Source of the DNA: Ruegeria atlantica
GTDB lineage: Bacteria; Pseudomonadota; Alphaproteobacteria; Rhodobacterales; Rhodobacteraceae
Direction: 5' to 3'
Length of the DNA: 64,000 bases
Assembly (NCBI RefSeq): GCF_013032455.1
Contig: NZ_WQCF01000005.1
Span: forward strand, 62,001-126,000
Shown one piece after another: positions 1-9,126 of the stretch. A model generated the notes under the pieces. The model was not told the DNA's origin. It saw only the letters and a list, made by a program, of their open reading frames with translations, and ran no database searches. How positions within the stretch are numbered: position 1 is the first letter of the stretch; each line of letters starts with the position of its first letter. Position numbers and translations under genes: made by a program.

Positions 1-733
1 GTTGACGCCTGATGTGACCGTTTTGGCGCTGGGCGGAGCCAGTTGGGCGCGGTTGGGGTCAGATGGCAAATGGGCGGGCACTTTGCAACAGAATGGCGTT
101 GCGCTTGCCCCTTTCGCCCCGGCGAATTCGGCATTGTCCGTTGATTGGAGCCCCCACATGCAGTCGCATTTCGGCGCTGCGTTGAAATCTGTGCGCTGGA
201 TGGCCGGAGACACAGACAGCCGGAGCGAGGCCACGATATCAGCAACCGGGCTTGAGGGTGGTGGGCTGTACTCTCTGACCCCGGCCCTGCGTGCGGGGGC
301 GCCGCTTTATGTTGATCTGGTACCCGATCTTGACCAAGCGGCGCTGCAATCGCGGTTGGCTGCTAAGAAATCCAAAACCACGTTGTCGCAATGGTTGAAA
401 AAATCCCTTCGCCTGCCGCCTCAGAAAGTTGCGTTGTTTCATGAGATGGTCAAAAGCAGCGCATTGCCACGGGACCAGTGGACCAGGGCGCTCAAGAATC
501 TGCCAATCTGCCACGCGGGTCTGCGCCCGATGGACGAAGCCATTTCCACGGCGGGTGGGGTCAAACGTGTTGCGCTGACTGAGGGGCTGATGCTGACAGC
601 GATGCCAGGCGTTTTCTGTGCCGGAGAGATGCTGGATTGGGAGGCCCCGACTGGTGGCTACCTGTTAACCGCTTGTCTGGCGACGGGGCGATGGGCTGGG
701 CGATCAGCCGTAGATTGGTTGCGCGACGGTTAA
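1..733 (+). CDS. BaiN/HI0933-like flavoprotein, C-terminal part (5' end outside window)
   Basis: The reading frame is open from the first bases of the window, so the N-terminal FAD dinucleotide-binding fold lies upstream and the gene is partial. About 243 residues are visible. The C-terminal segment (MPGVFCAGEMLDWEAPTGGY, then a Leu/Thr/Ala-rich stretch and a terminal helix) is typical of the HI0933-like/TIGR03862 family of NAD(P)/FAD-dependent oxidoreductases, where this part closes over the FAD. The substrate of the family is unclear. Its stop overlaps the end of the convergent holA by 4 bases. Family assignment is fairly secure; the physiological role is not. Confidence 0.8.
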   Translation, partial: LTPDVTVLALGGASWARLGSDGKWAGTLQQNGVALAPFAPANSALSVDWSPHMQSHFGAALKSVRWMAGDTDSRSEATISATGLEGGGLYSLTPALRAGAPLYVDLVPDLDQAALQSRLAAKKSKTTLSQWLKKSLRLPPQKVALFHEMVKSSALPRDQWTRALKNLPICHAGLRPMDEAISTAGGVKRVALTEGLMLTAMPGVFCAGEMLDWEAPTGGYLLTACLATGRWAGRSAVDWLRDG

Positions 734-1758
734 CGTGACCGGGCCAGCATCGCCAGACGTATCATTGCACGTTCGACCAAAGCCATCGCGGGTGCGGTCT
801 GCCCGGCTGACCGCAAGGACAAGTCCGTATCGGTGAGAACGGTCAAAGCCGTTTGCAGCTTTGGTGCGCCCCAGCCCTGCGCCTGCCGTAGAATCCGATC
901 GCGCCTTTTTCCGTAAACCGGTGGCCGTAGCTTGCCGATCCCTTGCACAGCCCCGCCGGGATCTGACGCGCAGGCGTACAGCGTTCGGAAATGTCGTGTT
1001 GCACCAATGCAAAGGCTGACCGCATTGGTGCCCTGCGATTGCAATCGCCGGATCAACGGGCCGATCTCTCCGGCGCGGCCTTCGGCGACGACATTCAGAA
1101 CATCGTCCAACGCGGCCTCGGTTGAGCGAGGGGCGCAGGCTTCAATATCCTCTATAGAAAGCTCTGAGTTGTCTCCGCGTTTATAAAGGGAAATTTTTTC
1201 AATGGTTTGCTTGAGGTCTCCGGGGCTGATTCCCATGGCGAGTTCGGTAATCGCCGACATCGAGTCGCGCGGGATGTTCTGCACCCCGGCTTCAGACAGA
1301 AGCCGCTCAATCTCACCACGTGAGGGCGGATCGTCATAGATGCCAACTGCGTAGGCCGATGGGTGGGCTTCGAAGGCTTTGCGGACTTTTGAGCTGGGTT
1401 TCAGTTGTCCGGCAGTGATGATGATCTGCGCATCGCCCGGGGCCCATTCCTCGAATGCGGCAATGATAGCTGGTGCGGCGACATCCGTTGTATCTTCGAC
1501 AAAAACAGCGCGTGGCCCTGGAAAGAAGCCAACTGCCTTGATTGCATCCAGCAACAGGGCGGGATCGCTGCGCAGATCGGCTCCGGGCATACGGGTCAGC
1601 CGCATTTCCTCTTCGGCATTGGCCCCCAAAAGTGCGGCAAGAACCTGTTGGCGTTTCAGCGCCACGCGCATCGTATCTGCACCGTAGATCAGCAGCCCGA
1701 CCTTGTCGGCGTCTGGACGGGCGAAATACCCTTCAGCCTCGCGCGGGCTGAGCTTCAT
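730..1758 (-). CDS. holA: DNA polymerase III subunit delta
   Basis: A 342-residue protein with the usual length and layout of HolA: an N-terminal AAA+-like domain (LLIYGADTMRVALKRQQV near residues 22-39, a degenerate nucleotide-binding region), a helical middle, and a C-terminal collar domain rich in Arg and Leu. In the clamp loader, delta opens the beta sliding clamp in the cytoplasm. The gene is third in a tight minus-strand order leuS-lptE-holA. Its ATG overlaps the lptE stop by 4 bases, which suggests translational coupling. LptE followed by HolA is also the order next to leuS in many other Proteobacteria, supporting the call. Confidence 0.93.
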   Translation of the reverse strand: MKLSPREAEGYFARPDADKVGLLIYGADTMRVALKRQQVLAALLGANAEEEMRLTRMPGADLRSDPALLLDAIKAVGFFPGPRAVFVEDTTDVAAPAIIAAFEEWAPGDAQIIITAGQLKPSSKVRKAFEAHPSAYAVGIYDDPPSRGEIERLLSEAGVQNIPRDSMSAITELAMGISPGDLKQTIEKISLYKRGDNSELSIEDIEACAPRSTEAALDDVLNVVAEGRAGEIGPLIRRLQSQGTNAVSLCIGATRHFRTLYACASDPGGAVQGIGKLRPPVYGKRRDRILRQAQGWGAPKLQTALTVLTDTDLSLRSAGQTAPAMALVERAMIRLAMLARSR

Positions 1759-2246
1759 GTGCCAAGACCCGGCGCGGCGTACAGCTCGCTTATGATCTGA
1801 TCCGACAGGATCACCATCAGCCGTTGCTTGGCATCCCGTTCATCTGCCAGTGTCGAAACCGTAGATCCGGCAGCGGAATATCCAACAAAATTCTCGACCG
1901 AGCCCGAGGCGACGATCTGACCGGTTTCGTTGGACTTGAGCGTATAGTTTGCCTTGCCATCAATGGAATAGCGGTTGGTTTCGTTTGTCGTCGTGATGGC
2001 TGCGGCGCGTGTTACGGTCGAAACGCCCACATCCAACGCGTAGGCACCACCCGAGCTTGCGCTGCGTCCCAGCCGTTGTTCAAGGTTCTGGACCAGCAAA
2101 TAACTTTCGGTTGTGTTAGGGGCGGATAACTTGACCTGACCGTTTAATGCCGCGCCCGAACCGCCGGGCGCGTGAACAGGTTCAAAGCCACAGGCGGCCA
2201 GTGCCAGCGGCATCATCAACAGGGTTCTGCGATCAAACAACGACAT
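1755..2246 (-). CDS. lptE: LPS-assembly lipoprotein LptE
   Basis: A 163-residue lipoprotein: a short charged N-terminus, a hydrophobic stretch and a lipobox (LALAAC) with the lipidated cysteine at residue 19, followed by GFEPVHAPG, the Cys-Gly-Phe pattern usual for LptE. LptE sits in the outer membrane as the plug of the LptD barrel and helps insert lipopolysaccharide in the outer leaflet. The body is Ser/Thr-rich and predicted to be a small alpha-beta domain. The start overlaps the leuS 3' end by 14 bases, and the stop overlaps the holA start, so the three genes are probably read from one mRNA. Confidence 0.88.
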   Translation of the reverse strand: MSLFDRRTLLMMPLALAACGFEPVHAPGGSGAALNGQVKLSAPNTTESYLLVQNLEQRLGRSASSGGAYALDVGVSTVTRAAAITTTNETNRYSIDGKANYTLKSNETGQIVASGSVENFVGYSAAGSTVSTLADERDAKQRLMVILSDQIISELYAAPGLGT

Positions 2247-4767
2247 TCACGATCCGGCCCGGGACAACAATCACCTTCTTCGGCGCATTGCCATCCAGCG
2301 CCTTTTGCACAGCTTCGGTGCTGAGGGCGATATTTTCAACCTCTGCCTTGTCCATATCCTTTGGCACGCTGATTTCCGCGCGGCGCTTGCCGTTGATCTG
2401 GATCGGCAGGGTGACGGTGTCGTCGATCAGCATCGCCTCATCCGCAACGGGCCACGGCGCGGTGGCAACCAGACCTTCACCGCCCAGCAACTGCCACAGC
2501 TCCTCGGACAGGTGCGGGGTCATTGGCGACATCAGCTGTGCCAGCGTCTTGGCTGCCTCACGTTTCGCAGCAGTGCCCGCCTTGGATTTCGCAAGTGTGT
2601 TGGTGAAAGCATAAAGTTTGGCGATCGAGGCGTTGAAGCCAAAGGATTCGACACCGCCTGTTACGTCATGGATTGCCTTGTGCATCTCACGTAGCAAGGT
2701 TTCGTCTTCGGAATTGGCCGGATTGTCCGATTCGGCAATTTCCGACGCGATCCGATGAACGCGGCTGAGGTGCTTGTAGGCGGCCTCAGCCCCGGAGGCG
2801 GTCCATTCTACATCCCGTTCAGGCGGTGAATCAGACAGTACGAACCAGCGTGCGGTATCGGCACCAAAGGCCGAGATGATGCTGACCGGATCGACCACGT
2901 TCTTCTTCGACTTCGACATCTTCGCCGAGGGGATGATCTCAACCTCGGTTCCATCAGCCAGTTTACCGTCGGTCACATCCTCTGGCAGGTGATAGACAGG
3001 GCGACCGTTGGCGTCGCGGGTCTGGTAGATCTCATGCGTGACCATGCCCTGCGTGAACAGCGCGTCAAAAGGCTCGATGGCCTTTTTCGGCAGGTGGCCG
3101 GTGATCTGCATCGCCCGTGCAAAGAAGCGGGAATAGAGCAGGTGCAGAATTGCGTGCTCGATGCCGCCGATATACTGGTCGACATTCATCCAGTATTCGG
3201 CCTCAGCCAGATCGGTCGGCGTTTCGGCGCGAGGGGCGGTGAAACGGGCGAAATACCATGACGAATCGACAAACGTGTCCATTGTGTCGGTTTCACGCTT
3301 GGCGGGCGCGCCGCAGTTCGGGCAGGAACAATCACGCCAGGTCGGGTGGCGGTCCAGCGGGTTGCCCGGTTTGTCAAATGTGACATCGTCGGGCAGGCGG
3401 ACCGGCAGATTCTCTTTCTTCTCGGGCACCACGCCGCAGCTGTCGCAATGGACAACGGGAATCGGGCAGCCCCAATAGCGTTGGCGGCTGAGGCCCCAGT
3501 CTCGCAGGCGGTATTTGGTAACACCTTCGCCCCAACCGGCCTTTTCGGCGAAATCGACCGTGGCATTGATCGCCTCGTCGCCCGTCGCCTCGGTCAGGCC
3601 AGCGAAATGGTTCACCCAGCGGACTTTCTCGGTCTTTGGCGGAACAAAAGCGATCTTGTCGACCGGCTTGTCATCGTCCAAAGCAAAGAAGGTATCGACC
3701 ACGGGCAGGCCGTATTTGCGGCAGAAATCCAAGTCGCGTTGGTCATGCGCCGGGCAAGCAAAGATCGCACCGGTGCCATAGTCCATCAGGATGAAGTTCG
3801 CGATCCAGACCGGCAGTTCCCAGTTCGGGTCCAGTGGGTGTTTGACCCGGATGCCGGTGTCATAGCCCAACTTCTCGGCGGTCTCGATGGCCTCTTCGGT
3901 GGTGCCGCCCTTGCGGCATTCGGCAACAAACTCAGCGACTTCGGGGCTTTCGGCCTCAAGCTGCTTGGCAATCGGGTGGTCGGGCGAAATGCCCACGAAA
4001 GACGCGCCCAGCAGCGTATCGGGGCGAGTCGTATAGACGGTGATCGGCTCTGCGTTATCGGTGCGTTCAAAGCCGAATTGCAGGCCACGCGACTTACCGA
4101 TCCAGTTCTCCTGCATCAGGCGCACCTTGGCAGGCCAGTTTTCCAGAGTATCCAGCGCCTCGAGCAGGTCTTCGGAATAGTCCGAGATTTTGAAGAACCA
4201 TTGCGTCAGTTCGCGGCGTTCCACCAGAGCACCGGAACGCCAGCCGCGCCCGTTTTCGACCTGTTCGTTGGCCAGAACGGTCATATCGACCGGGTCCCAA
4301 TTGACCACGGCGTTTTTGCGGTAAACCAGCCCGGCTTCGAGCATATCCAAAAACAGCGCTTGCTGCTGACCATAGTATTCCGGGTCACAGGTGGCGAATT
4401 CACGGGACCAGTCGATCGATAAGCCCAGCGGTTTCATCTGCCCGCGCATGTCGGCGATATTGCCATAGGTCCAGTCTTTGGGATGACCGCCAATGGCCAT
4501 TGCGGCGTTTTCTGCGGGCATCCCGAAGGCATCCCAGCCCATCGGGTGCAGCACGTTATGCCCGGTCGCCAGCTTGTGACGCGCAATCACGTCGCCCATC
4601 GTGTAGTTGCGTACATGTCCCATGTGGATTCGGCCAGATGGGTAGGGAAACATCTCAAGCACGTAATACTTTGGCTTGTCCGCGGTGCGGTCGGCAGTGA
4701 AAATTCCGGCCTTGCCCCAGGCCTCTTGCCATTTTGCTTCGATTTCGTTGGCCGAGTAGCGAGACAT
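2233..4767 (-). CDS. leuS: Leucine--tRNA ligase
   Basis: An 844-residue class I aminoacyl-tRNA synthetase charging tRNA-Leu in the cytoplasm. The HIGH-type motif HMGH is at residues 48-51 within [19 protein letters not shown], and KMSKS is at 616-620. Between them lies the CP1 editing domain with its threonine-rich region ([20 protein letters not shown]). Cysteine pairs (CDSC, CPNC) form the zinc-binding insert near residues 440-490. The C-terminal anticodon-binding helical bundle ends in the compact domain [11 protein letters not shown]. It begins just downstream of a terminator that isolates it from the upstream DUF3576 gene, so it should have its own promoter and lead the leuS-lptE-holA unit. 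Confidence 0.98.
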   Translation of the reverse strand: MSRYSANEIEAKWQEAWGKAGIFTADRTADKPKYYVLEMFPYPSGRIHMGHVRNYTMGDVIARHKLATGHNVLHPMGWDAFGMPAENAAMAIGGHPKDWTYGNIADMRGQMKPLGLSIDWSREFATCDPEYYGQQQALFLDMLEAGLVYRKNAVVNWDPVDMTVLANEQVENGRGWRSGALVERRELTQWFFKISDYSEDLLEALDTLENWPAKVRLMQENWIGKSRGLQFGFERTDNAEPITVYTTRPDTLLGASFVGISPDHPIAKQLEAESPEVAEFVAECRKGGTTEEAIETAEKLGYDTGIRVKHPLDPNWELPVWIANFILMDYGTGAIFACPAHDQRDLDFCRKYGLPVVDTFFALDDDKPVDKIAFVPPKTEKVRWVNHFAGLTEATGDEAINATVDFAEKAGWGEGVTKYRLRDWGLSRQRYWGCPIPVVHCDSCGVVPEKKENLPVRLPDDVTFDKPGNPLDRHPTWRDCSCPNCGAPAKRETDTMDTFVDSSWYFARFTAPRAETPTDLAEAEYWMNVDQYIGGIEHAILHLLYSRFFARAMQITGHLPKKAIEPFDALFTQGMVTHEIYQTRDANGRPVYHLPEDVTDGKLADGTEVEIIPSAKMSKSKKNVVDPVSIISAFGADTARWFVLSDSPPERDVEWTASGAEAAYKHLSRVHRIASEIAESDNPANSEDETLLREMHKAIHDVTGGVESFGFNASIAKLYAFTNTLAKSKAGTAAKREAAKTLAQLMSPMTPHLSEELWQLLGGEGLVATAPWPVADEAMLIDDTVTLPIQINGKRRAEISVPKDMDKAEVENIALSTEAVQKALDGNAPKKVIVVPGRIVNVVV

Positions 4768-4786
4768 CGTGCGGTCCTTCGTGAAT

Positions 4787-4811
4787 AAAAACGCCGGGCG
4801 TGAACCCGGCG
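4787..4811 (-). terminator. Rho-independent terminator after the DUF3576 gene
   Basis: Seen directly: a 7-bp stem (CGCCGGG at 4792-4798, CCCGGCG at 4805-4811) with a 6-base loop. Read on the minus strand it is followed at once by five T and then ATTC. It lies between the end of the DUF3576 gene and the start of leuS, both on the minus strand. Confidence 0.8.
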
Positions 4812-4839
4812 TGGTAATATTGTGATTTTCGGCGAGTTG

Positions 4840-5325
4840 CTAGAGCTTGTTGTCCGCAATGCGCAACTGACGTGCGCGGGACAGGATCGCATCCTCGACC
4901 GCGCGGGTGGTGGCTGCGCTGACCGGAGCACCGCCGCTGGTCTGCAGAGAGACCGACAAAGACCGCGCTGCCAGGGCCGGATCGCTGATATGTACCGTCG
5001 CGCGATACTGCCGTCCGCCCCCCGGAGGTGTTCCATATCCCGTCACGATCACGCCGGTGAACGGATCAACCTCTTGAACAGGGAGGAAGTTCAGAACATC
5101 CAGCGACGCGGTCCACAGGTAACGGTTCACACTCGTGATCTGTTCCGCATCGGCGCCTTTGAATAAATCCCAGATTGTCGAGCGGTTTGGGTCGTCTAAT
5201 TCCTGGTCGTCAGAATCGCCGCCGGTTGCGAGCACATTTGGGTTCGGCGCGGCACCCCGATTCTGTCCGCAGGCCGACACGGCCGCAGTCATTATGATCA
5301 AACCGAAAATCGTCAGCAGGCGCAT
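4840..5325 (-). CDS. DUF3576-family lipoprotein
   Basis: The chosen ATG gives a 161-residue protein starting MRLLTIFGLI with a hydrophobic segment and a lipobox (AAVSAC) placing the lipidated cysteine at residue 19. An in-frame upstream start at 5412 would put 29 residues before the signal peptide and is less likely. After an Asn/Asp-rich linker (GDSDDQELDDPNRSTIWDLF) comes the domain usually called DUF3576 in Alphaproteobacteria, with LNFLPVQEVDPFTGVIVTGY. It is probably an inner- or outer-leaflet periplasmic lipoprotein of unknown function. It is transcribed away from the porin gene and ends at a clear terminator. Confidence 0.85.
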   Translation of the reverse strand: MRLLTIFGLIIMTAAVSACGQNRGAAPNPNVLATGGDSDDQELDDPNRSTIWDLFKGADAEQITSVNRYLWTASLDVLNFLPVQEVDPFTGVIVTGYGTPPGGGRQYRATVHISDPALAARSLSVSLQTSGGAPVSAATTRAVEDAILSRARQLRIADNKL

Positions 5326-5607
5326 TATCGACTGGTCCTGTTCACTTTGGTCTACGTTGTCAGGACTACTCCTAGACAAGGACCAGTTCAGCAACAACCC
5401 TCTTATTGTCACATAAGGGTGGGTGCGGGGTTGGTGAGGTCACGAAAACAGACTGTGGCATCCTTGCACCAATTTGTGGCCAATGCGCCCAATTCAATGA
5501 CGCCAAGCTTGCGTGTTGGGGGCAAAAAGAGCGAAACGGTTCCCGTGCTGAGACACGTGCTTGCCATGTGTCGAGTAGAAAAACTTTTTGAAACCGAGGG
5601 AAACAAG
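5326..5607. promoter_or_regulatory. Divergent intergenic region, DUF3576 gene and porin gene
   Basis: 282 bases without a convincing gene between two divergent envelope genes, so both promoters must lie here. A purine-rich GAGGG about 10 bases before the porin ATG serves as its ribosome binding site. I could not place -35/-10 boxes or an operator with confidence. Confidence 0.4.
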
Positions 5608-6627
5608 ATGAAAAAAGTTCTCTTCGCATCGACCGCTCTGATCGCAACCGCAGGTGTTGCAGCGGCCGACTCCGGCGTTAACTTCAGCGGTTACGGCCGT
5701 TTTGGTATTGGCTACCTGGAAGATCGTACCGGTACTGTGACCAACATCGTCACCACTGGTACTACCACCACCGTTGGTACTGCAGTTGTTGACACCGACG
5801 ACGCAATCCTGGTCTCGCGCTTCCGTCTGAGCATCGACGGCTTCACCGAAACCGATGGTGGCGTTCGCTTTGAAGGCCGTGTTCGTTTGCAAGCTGACGA
5901 AAACTCGTCCACTGGCGAAGCCAACGAAGCTGGCCTGAACGGCGCGCGCTTCTCGGTTATCTACGGTGGTCTGCGTGTTGACGCCGGCAACGTTGCCGGT
6001 TCGTTCGACAACCTGGCAAACTACTACGGTAACGAAGTTGGTCTGGAACTGTTCGCAGGTCAGTACTCGGGCGTTGACTACAGCTTCCTGTCGTACACTT
6101 CGACCGGTGCGGGCGCAAACGCTGTGTTCTTCCAGTACGCAGTTGGCGACTTCGCGTTTGGCGCGTCGTATGACACAGCCACCTTTGCCATTAACGGTGA
6201 CAAAGCTGACGGTGACCGTTGGGACATCAGCGCGACTTACACCTTCAACAACATCACTGCCGCTCTGGCCTATGGTCAGACCGACGTAGACGATCTGGGT
6301 GACGATCCGAGCCTGACCGTTCTGACCCTGGGTGGTGAATGGGGCGACTTCGGCGGTACTCTGTTTGTTGCAGACGATAACACCGAAGTTGACGCAACTG
6401 ACGGCACCGCATGGGGTCTGTCGGCTTCCTACAACCTGGGCGCAGCAACTACCCTGCTGTTCACCTACGGTGACGGTAACGCTGACGCCGACACGCAGCA
6501 GGTTGCAATTGGTGCCATCTACGACCTGGGCGGCGGTGCATCGCTGCGCGGTGGTATCGGTGTCAACGACTGTGACGTTTGCGACTCGCGCACCCAAGCT
6601 GACTTCGGTGCACAGTTCAACTTCTAA
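5608..6627 (+). CDS. Rhodobacter-type general porin
   Basis: A 339-residue outer-membrane beta-barrel porin. It has a typical signal peptide (MKKVLFASTALIATAGVAAA, cleaved after Ala) and then SGVNFSGYGRFGIGYLED, the first barrel strand found in Rhodobacterales porins. The rest alternates aromatic strand ends with Asp/Asn/Gly turns, and the last residue is Phe (DFGAQFNF), the signal for barrel assembly by BAM. The start follows a good ribosome binding site. It should form a trimeric channel for small solutes. Codon choice is strongly uniform (many GAC, ATC, GGT), as expected of a highly expressed gene, and a strong terminator follows. Confidence 0.93.
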   Translation: MKKVLFASTALIATAGVAAADSGVNFSGYGRFGIGYLEDRTGTVTNIVTTGTTTTVGTAVVDTDDAILVSRFRLSIDGFTETDGGVRFEGRVRLQADENSSTGEANEAGLNGARFSVIYGGLRVDAGNVAGSFDNLANYYGNEVGLELFAGQYSGVDYSFLSYTSTGAGANAVFFQYAVGDFAFGASYDTATFAINGDKADGDRWDISATYTFNNITAALAYGQTDVDDLGDDPSLTVLTLGGEWGDFGGTLFVADDNTEVDATDGTAWGLSASYNLGAATTLLFTYGDGNADADTQQVAIGAIYDLGGGASLRGGIGVNDCDVCDSRTQADFGAQFNF

Positions 6628-6652
6628 GTTGATCTGAAACCGCAAGGTTTTA

Positions 6653-6683
6653 GGGCAGGTCTTCGGACCTGCCCTTTTCTTTT
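6653..6683 (+). terminator. Rho-independent terminator of the porin gene
   Basis: A 9-bp perfect stem (GGGCAGGTC at 6653-6661, GACCTGCCC at 6666-6674) closes a TTCG tetraloop on a C-G pair, followed by TTTTCTTTT. It lies 25 bases after the porin stop. Confidence 0.93.
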
Positions 6684-6730
6684 ACGCCGACATGGTGTTT
6701 TTCTGCGCTGAAAGCAGATTGAGGATTCCT

Positions 6731-7390
6731 ATGTCGCTGCAAGACATCACCGCCCGCATCGTCAAAGCCGAAACCGCCGCTGGGCGGGATGCAGGGTCTG
6801 TTAAACTGATCGCTGTTTCCAAGGTGCAACCGAATGAGCGTGTCCAGGCCGTTCTGGATCAGGGGCATCGGTGCTTTGGGGAAAACCGCGTTCAGGAGGC
6901 TGCTGGCAAATGGCCGGGCTTTAGGGACCAGTTCTCGGATATAGATCTTCATCTGATCGGTCCGCTGCAAACTAACAAAGCCCGGCAAGCAATCGAGTTG
7001 TTCAGCACTATCCATTCGGTCGACCGGCCAAAACTGGCCAAAACGCTGGCGCGGCTGGCGCAGGAGGTTGGCACTTGCCCGGCCCTGTTCATTCAGGTCA
7101 ACACAGGCGAAGAAGAGCAGAAGGCCGGTATCCTGCCCGCTGATGCTGATGCCTTCATCGCAGATTGCCGGAACCTAGACCTGCCAATTCAGGGTTTGAT
7201 GTGTATCCCGCCGGTCGATGAAGAACCCTCGCTGCATTTCGCCCTGCTGGCCAAAATTGCAGAGCGCAACGGTCTGACAGGCCTTTCCATGGGCATGAGC
7301 GGCGACTTCGAACAAGCCATCGCGCTTGGGGCCACCCACGTGCGCGTAGGCTCGGCCATATTTGGTGAGCGGGTCAAGCCTGCGGAATAA
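6731..7390 (+). CDS. yggS: YggS-family pyridoxal phosphate homeostasis protein
   Basis: A 219-residue single-domain PLP-binding protein of the alanine-racemase barrel fold. The N-terminal strand KLIAVSKVQP carries the PLP-linking lysine, followed by the family's CFGENRVQEA. The C-terminus SMGMSGDFEQAIALGATHVR binds the phosphate and RVGSAIFGER closes the barrel. The family buffers intracellular PLP and affects amino-acid pools. The ATG chosen follows GAGGATTCCT; an upstream in-frame start would add 13 residues with no family similarity. The 3' end overlaps the convergent L,D-transpeptidase gene by 17 bases. Confidence 0.95.
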   Translation: MSLQDITARIVKAETAAGRDAGSVKLIAVSKVQPNERVQAVLDQGHRCFGENRVQEAAGKWPGFRDQFSDIDLHLIGPLQTNKARQAIELFSTIHSVDRPKLAKTLARLAQEVGTCPALFIQVNTGEEEQKAGILPADADAFIADCRNLDLPIQGLMCIPPVDEEPSLHFALLAKIAERNGLTGLSMGMSGDFEQAIALGATHVRVGSAIFGERVKPAE

Positions 7391-7874
7391 TAAGACGCGT
7401 TCCCAAAAATACTCTTTCAGCGATCCATCTTAGGTGATCGCGGCGGAAGGCGATGCAGCCTTCGGTCGGATACCCTGGCCGCCGCCATTGGTGGATGAAA
7501 ATCGCCGACCCGCAGCCGGGTACTGCATTGGGCCAGTTCCAATCGGTTATTAGCACCAGATCATACAGAGGATCAGCGCGGCGCAGTTTTTCGTGGCTGA
7601 ACCCGTAAGGCGCGCTGACAAGGGTGTTATAGTGGCTGTCCCGGCCATCATCCGACCACAGATCGCGTGGACCGATGGGAATTGCCCACTCGGTTGGTTT
7701 TAAGATTCGGTCCGGCCGATACAGCATCCCGACGATATGATGTGCCCCGGTCGGAGTGGCCCCATCCCCTTCGCGCTTGGTGCTGCTCAGCCCACCTTTA
7801 CCGATCGTGCAGGGAAAGACGCGCCCGGCAAATCGCACTCCGCGTGGGGTCAACACCAGATCGTCAGGGGTCAC
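7374..7874 (-). CDS. L,D-transpeptidase (YkuD) family protein
   Basis: A 166-residue YkuD-fold protein without a clear signal peptide. His128 (IFIHQW) and Cys140 (YPTEGCIAF) match the family pattern H-x(n)-[S/T]-x-G-C, although the usual S/T-H-G-C reads T-E-G-C here. Family members cross-link peptidoglycan or attach lipoproteins to it through a cysteine acyl-enzyme. This short form, starting directly with the catalytic domain, is common in Alphaproteobacteria. The start overlaps the ribA stop by 4 bases, so it is probably co-transcribed with ribA. How it reaches the periplasm is not evident from the sequence. Confidence 0.82.
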   Translation of the reverse strand: MTPDDLVLTPRGVRFAGRVFPCTIGKGGLSSTKREGDGATPTGAHHIVGMLYRPDRILKPTEWAIPIGPRDLWSDDGRDSHYNTLVSAPYGFSHEKLRRADPLYDLVLITDWNWPNAVPGCGSAIFIHQWRRPGYPTEGCIAFRRDHLRWIAERVFLGTRLIIPQA

Positions 7875-8965
7875 AGCAGATGCCCTGACTTGGCCGCCTT
7901 GGTGGCCAGGTACCCGCGGTTATGGGCCGTTTCACCGGCTTTCAACGGCACCCGTTCGGTCACGGCGATGCCGGTCTTTTCCATCATTGCAATTTTTGCC
8001 GGGTTGTTGGTCAGCAGCCTTACCGAGCTGAAACCAAGGGATTTCAGAATGTCAGATCCCAACCGGAAATCGCGCTCATCATCCTCGAACCCCAGACGAT
8101 GATTGGCTTCGACCGTGTCAAAGCCCTGATCCTGCAGGAAATAGGCCCGCATCTTGTTTGCAAGCCCGATGCCTCGGCCCTCCTGATTGAGGTACAGCAG
8201 CACACCGGCTCCTTCGGACCCCATCTGCGCCAGCGCTCCGCGCAATTGGGGGCCACAGTCGCATTTCAAGCTGCCCATCAGGTCGCCGGTGAAGCAGGCG
8301 GAATGTAGACGCGCCAGAACCGGTTTGTCCCGGTCCGGGCGGCCAATTTCCACGGCATAGTGTTCCTCGCCACCATCTTCGGGGCGAAAGACGTGCAGGC
8401 GCCCAGCTTCGGAAACCTCCATGGGCAGGCGCGCGGCAACCACCGCGTGCAGCTCGCTTCGGTCGGCCAGATGCGGTGCGGCGCGTGTGTGGTCAATGCA
8501 TGTCAGGCCGTGCTGAGCAGCAAAGGTACGCCCGCCCTCGATGGGTACGACTACCGCTGCAGGCAGCAGGCGCGCGGATTTGGTAAGCGCGATTGCAATG
8601 CGGTGCAGGTTGGCATTGCCCTGACGTTCAGTCATCAGGGGGCCTTTCATCGGCGCGTTCAGGTCGTCCGAGGGGTCGGCCACAGCCTGAACCCAAGCAA
8701 TATCGGTATCCGCAGGAATAATGACGCGAGCAAGATCACCGTCATAGGCCCGCGCCTTTAGCGTTTCGGCCCGGCGCACGGTGACGGCGACGACCGGCTC
8801 GCCCCCAACGCCGCGTAAGTCTGCAAGCCGCTGCGCGCTCAGCGTTTCGGTCGCAACAGCCAGCACGCTGAAACCGCTGTCATCGGTCAGAGCGACGGGA
8901 ACCCCCATACGCAGGTCAGCGCGGGCGCGCGCCAGCAATTCTGATATATCCGGGATCAGACTCAT
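7871..8965 (-). CDS. ribA: GTP cyclohydrolase II with RibB-like N-terminal domain
   Basis: A 364-residue protein. The C-terminal half is a complete GTP cyclohydrolase II, which converts GTP to 2,5-diamino-6-ribosylamino-pyrimidinone phosphate in the first step of riboflavin synthesis. The zinc ligands are Cys224, Cys235 and Cys237 with the same spacing as E. coli RibA. LNQEGRGIGLANKMRAYFLQ and DDERDF follow. The first ~180 residues resemble the DHBP synthase (RibB) fold but lack the acidic DDE-RENEGD active-site signature, so that domain is probably structural only. It begins 4 bases from a GTTAC-CCT-GTAAC palindrome and is divergent from cenR. Confidence 0.94.
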   Translation of the reverse strand: MSLIPDISELLARARADLRMGVPVALTDDSGFSVLAVATETLSAQRLADLRGVGGEPVVAVTVRRAETLKARAYDGDLARVIIPADTDIAWVQAVADPSDDLNAPMKGPLMTERQGNANLHRIAIALTKSARLLPAAVVVPIEGGRTFAAQHGLTCIDHTRAAPHLADRSELHAVVAARLPMEVSEAGRLHVFRPEDGGEEHYAVEIGRPDRDKPVLARLHSACFTGDLMGSLKCDCGPQLRGALAQMGSEGAGVLLYLNQEGRGIGLANKMRAYFLQDQGFDTVEANHRLGFEDDERDFRLGSDILKSLGFSSVRLLTNNPAKIAMMEKTGIAVTERVPLKAGETAHNRGYLATKAAKSGHLL

Positions 8966-8969
8966 CTAT

Positions 8970-9030
8970 GTTACCCTGTAACGTTCTGGCTTTCCTCTAG
9001 CCTGATACGACGGAAATGTGAAACATTTCC
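8970..9030. promoter_or_regulatory. Two short palindromes in the ribA-cenR divergent promoter region
   Basis: Seen directly: GTTAC-CCT-GTAAC at 8970-8982, whose minus-strand form also supplies AGGG at a spacing suited to the ribA ribosome binding site; and GGAAATGT-GAA-ACATTTCC at 9012-9030, with 8-bp perfect arms. Either could be an operator or an RNA hairpin. No known protein is assigned. Confidence 0.35.
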
Positions 9031-9126
9031 TCCGCGTCAGACACGAGGGCGTGAGACTGTTGCAGTAAACCTTGTTGATTGCATCTTTCGCGCGCAAGTG
9101 GTGGAAAAGGCTTAGGAGGACCGCAC

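Noticed and set aside
5494-6645. Open frame of 383 codons opposite the porin gene
   Set aside because: Low-complexity Val/Thr/Gly composition reflecting the complement of porin codons; the porin on the plus strand has signal peptide, barrel pattern, ribosome binding site and terminator.
7400-7425. AAAAATACTC segment resembling the dispersed repeat tail
   Set aside because: It lies within the coding end of the L,D-transpeptidase gene and lacks both the GGCCAGATG part and a neighbouring hairpin.
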